Below are positions 25,699 through 34,544 of a stretch of 50,105 nucleotides of DNA, piece by piece (position 1 is the stretch's first letter; each line of letters opens with the position of its first letter). The DNA is from Moraxella bovis. GTDB lineage: Bacteria > Pseudomonadota > Gammaproteobacteria > Pseudomonadales > Moraxellaceae. The stretch spans positions 1 to 50,105 of the forward strand of contig NZ_MUXV01000042.1 in assembly GCF_002014975.1 (NCBI RefSeq), given 5' to 3'. Both the position numbers and the translations under genes were made by a program. Under the pieces are notes generated by a model that did no database searches, was not told the DNA's origin, and worked only from the letters and a program-made list of their open reading frames with translations.

Positions 25699-26928
25699 AT
25701 GTCGATGAGTCGCATAAAAGCCTTTTTTGCCTTAGAAGCTGCTGGGGGCATCATCCTTGCCTTAGCTGCCGTACTTGCAATGATTGTTGCAAACTCACCT
25801 TTATCTGAACTTTATAATGCTTTTATTCATGCTCCTGTCGTGGTGCAAATTGGTCAATTTGAGATTGCCAAAGACGCTCATCATTGGATTAATGACGGTC
25901 TGATGGCGGTCTTTTTCTTTTTGGTAGGTCTAGAATTAAAGCGTGAGGCTTTGATAGGTGAGCTGTCCGATGTCAAGCAAATCGTTCTGCCTGCCATCTG
26001 TGCCATCGGTGGCATGGTCGCCCCTGCTTTGGTCTATTATGGACTAAATTATGGTGATGCTGAGGCTCTAAAAGGCTGGGCAATCCCTGCTGCCACGGAC
26101 ATTGCCTTTGCCATTGGCGTGCTTAGCTTGCTCGGCAACAAAGTCCCTAATGCCTTAAAAGTATTTTTGGTATCCATTGCCATCTTTGATGACATCGGGG
26201 CGATTATCATCATTGCCTTGTTCTACACGTCTGAATTATCATTGATATCACTGGGCGTGGCAGCGGTGTGTTTGCCCTTTTTATTCCTACTAAATCGCCT
26301 AAACGTCACCCGTCTCACGCCTTATCTGCTTATCGGACTTATCCTATGGGCCGCCATGTTAAAATCAGGCGTGCATGCAACCTTAGCAGGCGTACTTTTG
26401 GCATTTTTTATTCCTTTGAAAAACAACGCCGACCCTGAGCATTCACCCCTAGAAGAGCTAGAACACGATTTACACAATACTGTCGCCTTTGGTATCTTAC
26501 CTCTATTTGCCTTTGCCAATGCAGGGATTTCGCTGGCGGGGACTAACATGGGCGAGCTCATGCACGGCGTACCCATGGGTATTGCCCTAGGTCTGTTTAT
26601 TGGTAAACAGCTTGGCGTGATAATTCCTGTGTTTTTGGTCGTCAAAATGGGTTTGGTCAAACTGCCCACAGGCACAAACTTCATGCAAATCTATGGCGTC
26701 TCTCTGCTTTGCGGTATCGGCTTTACCATGTCGCTCTTTATCTCGGGGCTTGCCTTTGGCGGCATTCCTGAGGATTATGACCCACGTTTAGGCATTATCC
26801 TAGGCTCGCTTATCTCGGGTATTGTGGGTTATTTTGTCTTGCGTGCCAACATCAAAGACGCTGACCATCCCACCCTTGCCAAAAATGATGAGATGTATTT
26901 AGGTGTTGGCGAACCGCCCAAACATTAA
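25699..26928 (+). CDS. nhaA: Na+/H+ antiporter NhaA
   Basis: Inner-membrane antiporter that expels Na+ (or Li+) in exchange for two H+, giving salt and alkali tolerance. The 409 residues are normal for the family, with about 12 membrane segments. Key parts are the N-terminal [40 protein letters not shown] with [30 protein letters not shown] and the paired aspartates in [15 protein letters not shown] that bind cations. A strong AGGA ribosome site precedes ATG 25699. It is a single-gene unit ended by a clear terminator. Confidence 0.97.
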   Translation: MSMSRIKAFFALEAAGGIILALAAVLAMIVANSPLSELYNAFIHAPVVVQIGQFEIAKDAHHWINDGLMAVFFFLVGLELKREALIGELSDVKQIVLPAICAIGGMVAPALVYYGLNYGDAEALKGWAIPAATDIAFAIGVLSLLGNKVPNALKVFLVSIAIFDDIGAIIIIALFYTSELSLISLGVAAVCLPFLFLLNRLNVTRLTPYLLIGLILWAAMLKSGVHATLAGVLLAFFIPLKNNADPEHSPLEELEHDLHNTVAFGILPLFAFANAGISLAGTNMGELMHGVPMGIALGLFIGKQLGVIIPVFLVVKMGLVKLPTGTNFMQIYGVSLLCGIGFTMSLFISGLAFGGIPEDYDPRLGIILGSLISGIVGYFVLRANIKDADHPTLAKNDEMYLGVGEPPKH

Positions 26929-26947
26929 TCATGCCAAAAACAAAAAA

Positions 26948-26978
26948 ACAAAAAGCGGGCAACATGTCCGCTTTTTGT
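26948..26978 (+). terminator. Terminator after nhaA
   Basis: ACAAAAAGCGG pairs with CCGCTTTTTGT around a nine-base loop, 20 bases after the nhaA stop. Confidence 0.8.
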
Positions 26979-27077
26979 TATCTGATCTTTTCATTTATCC
27001 GTGTTTGTCATACAATAAACCAACTTCATTACCCATCAGTGCCATCATTATCAGCCCCATGATTTAAGGAAACTCCC

Positions 27078-27410
27078 ATGTCTTATCGCACCGTCCTTGA
27101 TTTGGCGTCCGCCTTATCTGATACGGACAAGCTAAAACTGGCTTATCATCTGCTCGGGCAACTCATGCTTGCCCAAAACCCATCATCCGCCCCTACCCAA
27201 AAACTGCCACCCTCTGCCGATTATGACTATTGCTTGGAGCGAGTGCTAAAAAGCAAGCCCAATCGCCTGCCTGCCCTACGGACATTTTTAGAGGCGATTT
27301 TTAGCTTTCGGGGCGGTCAAAATGCTGATATCGATGACATCATCAAGCGTTTAGAGCTTAACCATGTCATCAAAAAAGACGGCGATAACGTGGTGTATTT
27401 GGTCGATTAG
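27078..27410 (+). CDS. Small protein of unknown function, winged-helix-like C-terminus
   Basis: A 110-residue protein with AAGGAAACTCCC before ATG 27078. The N-terminal part is helical (LDLASALSDTDKLKLAYHLL), followed by a short Pro-rich linker. The C-terminal part, RLPALRTFLEAIFSFRGGQN then DIDDIIKRLELNHVIKKDGD and NVVYLVD, resembles the small winged-helix tail seen in NYN-type nuclease proteins, but the nuclease domain is absent. Its stop overlaps that of the convergent gene remnant. Role unknown. Confidence 0.6.
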   Translation: MSYRTVLDLASALSDTDKLKLAYHLLGQLMLAQNPSSAPTQKLPPSADYDYCLERVLKSKPNRLPALRTFLEAIFSFRGGQNADIDDIIKRLELNHVIKKDGDNVVYLVD

Positions 27411-27586
27411 GGCGTGCCTGCTAGCCTTGCCACAAGCTCACTCATAGACTCATCACGGCAGTCCGCCACGCCCACATCACTCCATAGGCTCATCAGCTCG
27501 CTGTTTTGGGTGGTTGCTCCATGGGCTCGCAGGGATTTTGTCATGGCGTTTAGCGTGAGATAGTGTGGCAAGTCATTAAAATATAG
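27407..27586 (-). pseudogene. C-terminal remnant of a nitronate monooxygenase-like gene
   Basis: On the minus strand a 59-codon frame reads FNDLPHYLTLNAMTKSLRAH and LMSLWSDVGVADCRDESMSE before a TAA at 27409-27407. It resembles the last 60 residues of nitronate monooxygenase (LR...SLWAGQGV...AAELV). No start codon context or flavin-binding part is present. The gene was probably truncated by deletion. Confidence 0.42.
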
Positions 27587-27758
27587 CTTTTGAATAAAAT
27601 AAAGTCAAGGCATGATGGCTATTTTAAAAGAAAATGATGATTAGGGCATACCTGCCTTTTATCACATCAGTTTTTCACGATAAAAGTTGTGTTAAAGTTT
27701 TTTACAAGTTTACTCTTATTTTGAAAAAATTTGTTACAAAAGGCAGTGGAATTTCATT

Positions 27759-27785
27759 TATAATAAATATATCATTTAAATGATA
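27759..27785 (+). promoter_or_regulatory. -10 element and palindromic operator before the His-rich lipoprotein
   Basis: TATAAT (27759-27764) is followed by the perfect 16-base palindrome TATCATTTAAATGATA (27770-27785), placed where a repressor would cover the start of transcription. No confident -35 is seen. The regulator is unknown; the palindrome is not a clear Fur or Zur consensus. Confidence 0.45.
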
Positions 27786-27819
27786 ACTGATTTTATTTTT
27801 ATCTTTTAAGGAGATTGTC

Positions 27820-28293
27820 ATGCAAAAATTATTGATTGCGACTGCTGTGGGTGCCTTGGTGTTGACAGGCTGTACCACGAATAACAGCCAAACCATCAAA
27901 CAGCCCAAACCCCAAGAAATGCAAGGCAAGCACGCCCACAAACATGGCGACAAGCATGAGTATAAGCATGGCAAAAAACATCATCATGGCATCATGTCAA
28001 AAACCTATGTCTGCGACCAAGATGCCAACATTGTTGCCAACTACAACCCTGATGCCGAGCAAGCTCTACTTAACATCACCGCTCCTAGCTTAAGCCTAAC
28101 TGGTGCCGATGTTGAATTAAGACTCGCCCCTTCTGCATCGGGCATGCTGTTTGTTAATGACATCAATCCTAATTCAAAATATGAATGGCGCACTAAAAAC
28201 AAATTTGGTGCGTTGGACATAACCACTGCTGATGGCATGGTGTATAGCCTAAAATGCGAAAGCACTCACCCCATGCACAGCCATGCTCACTGA
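27820..28293 (+). CDS. Histidine-rich lipoprotein with MliC-like domain
   Basis: A 157-residue outer-membrane or periplasmic lipoprotein: lipobox LTGC (cysteine 18) after a short signal peptide, with AAGGAGATTGTC before the start. Residues 36-58 form a His-rich stretch (GKHAHKHGDKHEYKHGKKHH), able to bind zinc, copper or nickel. The rest resembles MliC, the inhibitor of C-type lysozyme, with KTYVCDQDANIVANYN, RLAPSASGMLFVND and a closing Cys (LKCES). The combination suggests metal handling at the cell surface with an MliC-type fold; whether it inhibits lysozyme is unknown. Confidence 0.75.
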   Translation: MQKLLIATAVGALVLTGCTTNNSQTIKQPKPQEMQGKHAHKHGDKHEYKHGKKHHHGIMSKTYVCDQDANIVANYNPDAEQALLNITAPSLSLTGADVELRLAPSASGMLFVNDINPNSKYEWRTKNKFGALDITTADGMVYSLKCESTHPMHSHAH

Positions 28294-28337
28294 TGGTAGC
28301 GAACAAGTTAGCCTGTCTTGGCTAAATACAGCCAAAT

Positions 28338-28369
28338 AAAACGCATAAGCCATGCTTGTGCGTTTTTTA
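28338..28369 (+). terminator. Terminator between the two lipoprotein genes
   Basis: AAAACGCATAAGC (28338-28350) pairs with GCTTGTGCGTTTT (28354-28366) with one wobble and a short loop, followed by T. It ends just ahead of the next gene. Confidence 0.7.
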
Positions 28370-28393
28370 ATCAATAATAAAAGGCAATCCGCC

Positions 28394-28855
28394 ATGAAAC
28401 CTATTACAAAAAAAGCATTCCTACTCACCGCCCTACCCATGCTCGCACTCACAGGCTGTGCTACAACTGCCACATTAAAACAAGCCGACTGCTCATCTGC
28501 CAACTGGGGGCAGGTGGGTCTTGCTGACGGTCTGCGTGGAGCAAGCAGTCAAGAGATATTACGCCATGCCAAAACCTGCCAAGGGCTTGCCACGCCTGAC
28601 CGTGCGTTATGGGAGCAAGGTCGCCAAGCAGGGTTAAAATCCTACTGCACCATAGACAACGCCTACAACATGGGGCGAATGGGCTACACCTTACAAGGCG
28701 TGTGTGATGTCGGCGACAGCAAGACCCTAGAAGAGCTACACCGTGCCAACATGATGGGCTTAGAGCAACATCAGATGAGCGAACGCATGACCCGCATGCA
28801 TTATGGTTATGGTGGTTGGTATGGCTATCCGTACCATCCTTATTGGTGGTGGTAA
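28394..28855 (+). CDS. DUF2799 family lipoprotein
   Basis: A 153-residue lipoprotein from ATG 28394: lipobox LTGC with Cys 21. The pattern DCSSANWGQVGLADGLRGAS, then GLATPDRALWEQGRQAGLKS with YCTIDNAYNMGRMGYTLQGV and C, is the DUF2799 signature with its conserved cysteines and glycine-aspartate turns. The tail is unusual: YGYGGWYGYPYHPYWWW, rich in aromatic residues. The family's role is unknown; it is periplasmic-facing by its lipid anchor. Confidence 0.8.
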   Translation: MKPITKKAFLLTALPMLALTGCATTATLKQADCSSANWGQVGLADGLRGASSQEILRHAKTCQGLATPDRALWEQGRQAGLKSYCTIDNAYNMGRMGYTLQGVCDVGDSKTLEELHRANMMGLEQHQMSERMTRMHYGYGGWYGYPYHPYWWW

Positions 28856-28858
28856 AGC

Positions 28859-29064
28859 CAATTTGGGTGATTTTTAAAATATCAGTCCAATAAGCAGTGT
28901 GTGTTACACGCCCTACGGTTGCTCATGATAATAGACTTCTTTCCAAACCCCGATTTTTATAGATTTTTAAAAACTTCAAACCCAGTGTTTATCAGGGTTT
29001 ATTTTTAGTTTGGAAAGAGATTTAATATAGACAATGTAAAATATCCTTACACCTTTTTATTTGT
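28859..29064. other. Intergenic region with a small inverted repeat
   Basis: About 200 bases between a rightward and a leftward gene. CTTTCCAAAC near 28931 and GTTTGGAAAG near 29015 face each other and could form a long-loop hairpin. No gene is seen. Confidence 0.4.
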
Positions 29065-29661
29065 CTATTTTTTCATGATAAGCTGGCAGGTATAATTGAC
29101 GCATTCTGCCTTTAATATGCCATGCTTTTGTAGTAGCTCTGCCCCAACCATTTGCTCTGTCAGCATTTGCTCCAACACCGCTTTGCCGTCATCGCCATAT
29201 AAGGCAGTGACAAGGGCGTGGGCTTTTTTGGCGTGGGCGTGGCTTGCCTGCTTGATGGTATCGCTGTCTTTGGGATGAGCATAGTACCATGCCAGCTCAA
29301 AGAGCTTATCCGACTCGATGACATATAGGGGCGGTTCGTGTCCTGATGTATAACTGTATTTGTCCGCCATAGCCCCATGAAAATCCAAGGCGTCCGACTT
29401 GGTGGCGGTCGGAGCTATCAGCGTTTTGGCACGCTCAAACCCGCCCTGCCCTGTCTCATTGATGGCAGGATTTGCTTGCCAATTTGCCACATCATAGACC
29501 ACTTTTTCATAAACCTTTGGCTCGCCGTCATCTTGCACCACATCCTTGTGCGTGGTAGGACGAAAAAACAACGCCAATACCACAGTACAGGCGATGATGA
29601 CCGCCCAGATGATGGGGGTTTTAAAGGATTTTTTGGCAGGGGCAGAATTGGTGTCGGTCAT
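29065..29661 (-). CDS. Membrane-anchored protein of unknown function
   Basis: A 198-residue protein with a cytosolic N-terminus (MTDTNSAPAKKSFKTP), one membrane helix (IIWAVIIACTVVLALFF, about 17-33) and a soluble periplasmic part. The latter is helical (SDTIKQASHAHAKKAHALVT; GKAVLEQMLTEQMVGAELLQ) and ends with a Cys pair, ECVNYTCQLIMKK, perhaps a disulfide. No family is recognised. It starts at ATG 29661 with a weak ribosome site and ends near the small intergenic repeat. Confidence 0.7.
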   Translation of the reverse strand: MTDTNSAPAKKSFKTPIIWAVIIACTVVLALFFRPTTHKDVVQDDGEPKVYEKVVYDVANWQANPAINETGQGGFERAKTLIAPTATKSDALDFHGAMADKYSYTSGHEPPLYVIESDKLFELAWYYAHPKDSDTIKQASHAHAKKAHALVTALYGDDGKAVLEQMLTEQMVGAELLQKHGILKAECVNYTCQLIMKK

Positions 29662-29796
29662 GGCTGATATAAATGGTAAATGGTAAAATGGCTTGCGTTA
29701 GCCGTTAAATGGTGGGAAAATAATGGCGGTTATTGTAGCCGTTTTTGGGTCATTTTAACAGTTTTTATTTTGGTAGTAGTCTAAAAAGTATGCCAA

Positions 29797-29874
29797 ACTA
29801 GGTTTTCCGTTCGCCCTGAGCCTGCCTGCGAGTAGGAAAACCGTTAGGTTTACCAAGCTCACCACGAACGGTTT
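29797..29874. repeat. Dispersed repeat, copy 1
   Basis: GGTTTTCCGTTCGCCCTGAG is followed about 50 bases on by CTCACCACGAACGGTTTTC. A second copy with the same ends and order lies at 41599-41678. Both are intergenic with inverted ends, as in small dispersed repeats. Confidence 0.6.
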
Positions 29875-29931
29875 TCTTTGCAGCATGCTTTTTGAACCAG
29901 AGCCTTTATTTTAAATTCATCAGGACAATGT

Positions 29932-30723
29932 ATGCACCACTTTATCGTCATCGGCAACCCAATTAGCCACTCCAAAAGCCCTGCCATTCATACCGCCTTT
30001 GCTCGCTCTGTGGGGCTTGACATCAGCTACAACCGCCAATTTTGCCCTGATGATTTTGGCAGTTTTAAGGCGGTCATCGAAGCGTTTTTTCATGGCGGGG
30101 GCGTGGGGGCGAATGTAACCTTGCCCTTTAAAGAAATGGCGTTTGACATCTGCCAAGAAGTCGGTACATTAAGCGAATACGCCAAAAACGCAGGGGCGGT
30201 AAACACACTTGCCATAAAAGATGGTAAGCTCTATGGCGATAACACGGACGGTCGGGGGCTGGTGGCGGATTTGGTGGGGCGTGGCGTGGATTTGCACGGT
30301 AAAAAAGTCGCCATACTCGGGGCAGGTGGGGCAACTCGGGGAGCGATTTTATCGCTTATCCAAAGTAGTGCGGTAGTGTCGGTGTTTAATCGCACGCTTG
30401 CCAAAGCCCAAACACTCGCCCAAGAGTTTGCCACACAGGGCATTACTATCAACGCTCACGGCTTAGACGAACTCACAGGGCATTTTGATGTCATCATCAA
30501 TGCCACGTCCGCCACGACCACAGGGCAAAGTCTGGATTTGGGTGGTGTGTCGGCGGATGTGGCGTATGACATGATGTATGGCAAACCGTCTGCTTTTTTG
30601 GAGCATTTTAACACCGCCAAACAGATAGACGGCATGGGCATGCTTATCAATCAAGCTCGCTTATCCTTTGAGCTGTGGACAGGTCGGGCGGTGGATTTGG
30701 ATAAGGTGGTGCTAGATTTATAA
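29932..30723 (+). CDS. aroE: Shikimate dehydrogenase (NADP+)
   Basis: Reduces 3-dehydroshikimate to shikimate in aromatic amino-acid synthesis. The 263 residues are standard. Substrate-site marks are NPISHSKSP (9-17), catalytic Lys in NVTLPFKE (Lys 67) and Asp in YGDNTDGRG (Asp 106). The Rossmann NADP loop is GAGGATRGA (130-138) with the NRT phosphate-binding motif near 156. The closing GMGMLINQARLSFELWTG is also typical. ATG 29932 follows the dispersed repeat; it is probably a single-gene unit. Confidence 0.96.
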   Translation: MHHFIVIGNPISHSKSPAIHTAFARSVGLDISYNRQFCPDDFGSFKAVIEAFFHGGGVGANVTLPFKEMAFDICQEVGTLSEYAKNAGAVNTLAIKDGKLYGDNTDGRGLVADLVGRGVDLHGKKVAILGAGGATRGAILSLIQSSAVVSVFNRTLAKAQTLAQEFATQGITINAHGLDELTGHFDVIINATSATTTGQSLDLGGVSADVAYDMMYGKPSAFLEHFNTAKQIDGMGMLINQARLSFELWTGRAVDLDKVVLDL

Positions 30724-30875
30724 TTTATTTTTATAAAAATAATAAAAATTTATGAAAAATAGTTATTTTTAACACAAAACCCCTAGCATAAATCACAAAA
30801 TAAGGTATAGTAAGGAAATGATGTTTTCACACATTTCCCCTTTATCCTATTTATCTATCACAAAGGAGCTGTCTT

Positions 30876-32696
30876 ATGCTAACGTACAAAGCCCCCCTAC
30901 GGGACATCAAATTTCTCATCAATGAAGTCTTTGATTATCCAGGCCACTACAAAACCTTTGAGCATGGCAAAAATGCCGACAGCGAAACGGTTGGCATGAT
31001 TTTAGAAGGCTTTGCCGACTTAGCCGAAAACGTCATCGCCCCCCTGTATCAGTCAGGCGATGCCGAAGGTTGTCATTTTAAGGACGGCGAGGTTACCACA
31101 CCCAAAGGCTTTAAAGAAGCGTACGAGCAGTTCGCCCAAGGGGGCTGGCAAGGCATTGCCTACCCTGAACAGTATGGCGGTATGGCTCTGCCAATGTCGC
31201 TCAATCTCATCAAATCAGAGATGCTTGGCACCGCCAACTGGTCATTTGCCATGTATCCGGGGCTATCGCTTGGAGCGGTCAATACCATTTTGGAATACGG
31301 CACGACCGAGCAAAAAGACCTATACCTACCCAAGCTCGTTACTGGCGAGTGGTCTGGCACCATGTGTCTGACCGAAGCCCAGTGCGGCACCGACCTAAAC
31401 CAAATGAAAACATCCGCCAAACCTAACGATGACGGCACTTATGCCATTAATGGCTCTAAGATTTTCATCAGTGCTGGCGAGCATGACCTGACCGAGAACA
31501 TCGTACACATCGTACTGGCACGCCTGCCTGATGCCCCTGCTGGCACCAAAGGCATTTCGCTATTTATCGTGCCAAAATTCCTGTCTGACAATGACGGCAA
31601 CATGGGCGAGCGTAATGGCGTGAGCTGCGGCTCTATCGAACACAAAATGGGTATTAGTGCGTCCGCCACGTGCGTGATTAACTTTGACAACGCCACAGGG
31701 TTTTTGATTGGCGAGCCAAACAAAGGGCTAAAAGCGATGTTCACCTACATGAACACCGCCCGTGTCGGCACTGGCATTCAAGGCTTGGCTCACATGGAGC
31801 TTGCTTTCCAAAACTCACTGCCCTATGCCAAAGAACGCCGTTCTATGCGTGCCTTGTCTGGCACCAAAGAGCCTGACAAACCTGCTGATGCCATTCACTA
31901 TCACGCCGATGTCCGCCGTATGCTACTGACCCAAAAGGCATTTACCGAAGGGGCGAGAAGCATGATTTATCACGTTGGGCGTTATTCGGACAAACTGGCG
32001 GATGCGACCGTGCGTGGCGACAAAAAAGAGATTGAGCGTTGGGAAGACAAAATGGGCTTTTTCACGCCTGTACTAAAAGGCTTTTTGACCGAAATCGCCC
32101 AAGAGTCTGTGAAAAACGGCTTGCAAATCTTTGGCGGTCATGGCTACATCAAAGAATGGGGCATGGAACAAATCGCCCGTGATGCTCGTATCAGTACGCT
32201 GTACGAAGGCACGACAGGCGTACAAGCCCTAGACTTGCTCGGTCGTAAGGTACTGCTACAAGGCGGTGGTAAAGTGGTGCGTGATTATACCGCCAGTATC
32301 ATGAAGTGGTGTGGCGATTATGCCCTTGACAAAGACATGCGTAAATACGTTTGGGCATTGACCAAGCTGTGTGCCGAATGGAACGTCCTAACTGGTCGCC
32401 TTGCCATTACCGCCAAACGCAAAAACCGTGAGATTATCTCGGCAGCGTCCGAAGACTATCTCATGTACTCAGGCTATGTGATGATGGCGTACCACTGGGC
32501 AAGAATGGCGGCGATTGCCTTTGATAAGATGAAAAATGGCGGTGAACAACCCCGTGAGTTCTACCTTGCCAAAACCCAAACAGCAGAGTTTTACTTTGAT
32601 AAAATCCTACCACGCACGAGTGGGCTTGCCGACAGCATGACCGCCCCAAGCGAAGTGATGACCGACATGGACATTGAGCATTTTATCATTGATTAA
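30876..32696 (+). CDS. Acyl-CoA dehydrogenase (large, C-terminal extended type)
   Basis: A flavoenzyme of 606 residues that oxidises acyl-CoA to enoyl-CoA. Core signatures are MCLTEAQCGTDLNQMKTSAK (FAD and substrate contact), GFLIGEPNKGLKAMFTYMNT, and QIFGGHGYIKEWGMEQIARD with RISTLYEGTTGVQALDLLGR, containing the catalytic Glu. The extra N- and C-terminal parts match the DmdC/AcdB-like group, which includes 3-methylmercaptopropionyl-CoA dehydrogenases, but the substrate cannot be fixed. A strong AAGGAG precedes ATG 30876, and a terminator follows. FadE-type genes are shorter in core and differ. Confidence 0.9.
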   Translation: MLTYKAPLRDIKFLINEVFDYPGHYKTFEHGKNADSETVGMILEGFADLAENVIAPLYQSGDAEGCHFKDGEVTTPKGFKEAYEQFAQGGWQGIAYPEQYGGMALPMSLNLIKSEMLGTANWSFAMYPGLSLGAVNTILEYGTTEQKDLYLPKLVTGEWSGTMCLTEAQCGTDLNQMKTSAKPNDDGTYAINGSKIFISAGEHDLTENIVHIVLARLPDAPAGTKGISLFIVPKFLSDNDGNMGERNGVSCGSIEHKMGISASATCVINFDNATGFLIGEPNKGLKAMFTYMNTARVGTGIQGLAHMELAFQNSLPYAKERRSMRALSGTKEPDKPADAIHYHADVRRMLLTQKAFTEGARSMIYHVGRYSDKLADATVRGDKKEIERWEDKMGFFTPVLKGFLTEIAQESVKNGLQIFGGHGYIKEWGMEQIARDARISTLYEGTTGVQALDLLGRKVLLQGGGKVVRDYTASIMKWCGDYALDKDMRKYVWALTKLCAEWNVLTGRLAITAKRKNREIISAASEDYLMYSGYVMMAYHWARMAAIAFDKMKNGGEQPREFYLAKTQTAEFYFDKILPRTSGLADSMTAPSEVMTDMDIEHFIID

Positions 32697-32715
32697 TCAT
32701 TCGCTTACAAATCAT

Positions 32716-32747
32716 CAAAAACCACTCATCAATTTGGGTGGTTTTTG
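32716..32747. terminator. Terminator after the acyl-CoA dehydrogenase
   Basis: CAAAAACCAC pairs with GTGGTTTTTG across a 12-base loop, 20 bases after the stop codon. Confidence 0.75.
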
Positions 32748-32755
32748 TTTGGCTT

Positions 32756-32956
32756 GGGCGTGTTGAATGTTGGTGTTTGCCATGAAAAATGAGAAAAATC
32801 GCCCGTTTTTCAAGGAAAAAGTGAAGTTTGATAGTCATTCTATCAAACGAGCTTTTATTATGAAAAACAAGATTTAGCCATTTTTCATGCAAAAATAGAT
32901 TAAAAGCATAAATCTTTATAAAATACAAATAAATGTTATCAATATTCAGTACGCCC
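32756..32956. mobile_element. MITE-like element, copy 1 (about 200 bp)
   Basis: The ends GGGCGTGTTGAATGTT (32756-32771) and AATATTCAGTACGCCC (32941-32956) are imperfect terminal inverted repeats. There is no coding capacity. An inner stretch containing AAACAAGATTTAGCCATTTT (about 32864-32883) recurs reverse-complemented at 41778-41803 inside a second element with the same kind of ends. This suggests non-autonomous elements moved by an IS transposase elsewhere. Confidence 0.6.
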
Positions 32957-33038
32957 TTGTCAATCACGATTTATACAAATATTCATGGCATTTTGTGGTA
33001 AAATTTGCCCTTTATAAATCTTTTAAATAAACGATACC

Positions 33039-33947
33039 ATGACCGACATCAACCCATTACACCCCAACCCACAAGCCCCAACCGCCCTAAACCCCAAACC
33101 CAACGACATCATACCACCCAAATCCGCCTACCTTGCCAAACATGGCGACAAGCGTATCCTAAGGGTGGTATCTATCAATGTCAATGGACTAAGAGCATCT
33201 GAGAAAAAGGGCTTATTTGACTTTATTGTCAAGTCGGACGCAGACGTGATATGTATGCAGGAGACACGGATAACCCATGGGCAGTGGACGGATAAATTTA
33301 AGCCTGTGGGTTATCATGCTCATCTATTCCCTGCCGAGAGAGCGGGATATGCTGGCACAGCGATTTATAGTAAATTGCCCTTTATCCCAACGGACGGGCT
33401 GGGCTTTGACACTGCCGACACGCAAGGGCGGTTTACCTGTGGGCAGTTTGACCTCAGTGAATGGGGACTAGATACACCTGTACACATTGCGTCTTTGTAT
33501 TTGCCGTCTGGCTCATCAGGCGATGACGCTCAGGCTCGTAAAGATGAGTTTTTGGAAAAATATAAAGCCATTTTAAAACGCTGGCGAGACGAGAACAAAT
33601 CCATCATCGTCTGCGGTGATTATAACATTGTGCATAAACGCATTGATATCAAAAACTGGTCGGGCAACCAAAAAGCGTCTGGCTGTCTGCCCCACGAACG
33701 GGCGTGGCTTGACCATATTTATGATGATTTGGGCTATGTGGATACGTTTCGGGTGGTGCGATTTGACAGCAACATTTATTCGTGGTGGAGCAATCGTGGG
33801 CAGGCTCGTGCCAAGAATGTCGGCTGGCGGATAGATTATCACGCTTGCTCACCTGACTGGAAGGCTCGCACAGTAGGGGCGTGGGTTTACCGAGATGAAT
33901 GGTATTCTGACCACGCTCCTGTGGTGGTGGATTATGTGTTGGGCTAA
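33039..33947 (+). CDS. xth: Exodeoxyribonuclease III
   Basis: AP endonuclease and 3'-5' exonuclease of base-excision repair. The 302-residue protein has a 45-residue N-terminal extension rich in Pro and Asn before the core starts at ILRVVSINVNGLRASEKKGL. Metal and catalytic motifs: VICMQETR (Glu), VCGDYNIVHKRIDI (Asp, Asn), GWRIDYHACSP (Asp) and WYSDHAPVVVDY (Asp-His). These define the EEP nuclease fold. The extension could mean an earlier start than necessary, but no later ATG with a good ribosome site is apparent. Confidence 0.93.
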   Translation: MTDINPLHPNPQAPTALNPKPNDIIPPKSAYLAKHGDKRILRVVSINVNGLRASEKKGLFDFIVKSDADVICMQETRITHGQWTDKFKPVGYHAHLFPAERAGYAGTAIYSKLPFIPTDGLGFDTADTQGRFTCGQFDLSEWGLDTPVHIASLYLPSGSSGDDAQARKDEFLEKYKAILKRWRDENKSIIVCGDYNIVHKRIDIKNWSGNQKASGCLPHERAWLDHIYDDLGYVDTFRVVRFDSNIYSWWSNRGQARAKNVGWRIDYHACSPDWKARTVGAWVYRDEWYSDHAPVVVDYVLG

Positions 33948-33955
33948 GTTTGGGT

Positions 33956-33989
33956 AAATAAAAACGTGGTGAGTGCCACGTTTTTATTT
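33956..33989. terminator. Terminator after xth
   Basis: A perfect 14-base stem, AAATAAAAACGTGG against CCACGTTTTTATTT, with loop TGAGTG; it also faces the end of the leftward regulator remnant. Confidence 0.82.
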
Positions 33990-33999
33990 TATCAATAAA

Positions 34000-34425
34000 T
34001 CATTGGGATTGGTTGGATTTTAATAAATCAAGCATTTGTTTTAATAAGGAATTTTCATTTTGTAATTGGGTGATGATTTCATCTTTATGGGTAATGATAA
34101 GTTGTAATTTGTCATTTTCATGAACTAAATTTTGCTCATGATTTGGATTGCTATGATAAATAATTGCTCCATTATTTAGATTTTCGTTTGTACAATTCTC
34201 ATTAATTAATAAAAATACACCATTATCATTATTATGAATTAATTCAGTAACATCAATATTTAAAATATGGGCAATTTGTTAAATGCGGTCTAGGTTTAAT
34301 TTGGTTTTGCCTGATTCTATTTTTGAATAGGCTTGTGGGGGGGTGAGTTCAAGACGTTCTGCCATTTGTTCTTGGGAGATTTTTTGTTGGGTGCGAATGG
34401 CTCGGATTTTGTCTTGGGTTTTCAT
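34000..34425 (-). pseudogene. XRE-family regulator with in-frame stop codon
   Basis: From ATG 34425 the protein begins MKTQDKIRAIRTQQKISQEQ with a lambda-type helix-turn-helix (MAERLELTPPQAYSKIESGK). After LNLDRI a TAA (34281-34279) interrupts, but the same frame continues QIAHILNIDVTELIHNNDNG through an Asn-rich middle to a coiled-coil end (QLQNENSLLKQMLDLLK) at 34000. One base change, for example GAA to TAA, explains this. The intact form, about 141 residues, would be a DNA-binding regulator, divergent from the two GTPase genes and probably controlling them. A truncated 48-residue DNA-binding piece may still be made. Confidence 0.72.
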
Positions 34426-34544
34426 AGGTAACTTTTGGTTGAGTTTTTCAACAAATGGTTGGTGTTTTGGGGTAAATTTGGCTATCATTGTAAAGGCATG
34501 ACTGCCAATATGCAACCATTTTTTAACCATTTAAGGAAAAAATC

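Noticed and set aside
29377..29667. 96-codon frame antisense to the unknown membrane protein
   Set aside because: Lies wholly within the opposite-strand gene, with shadow-like composition and no start context.
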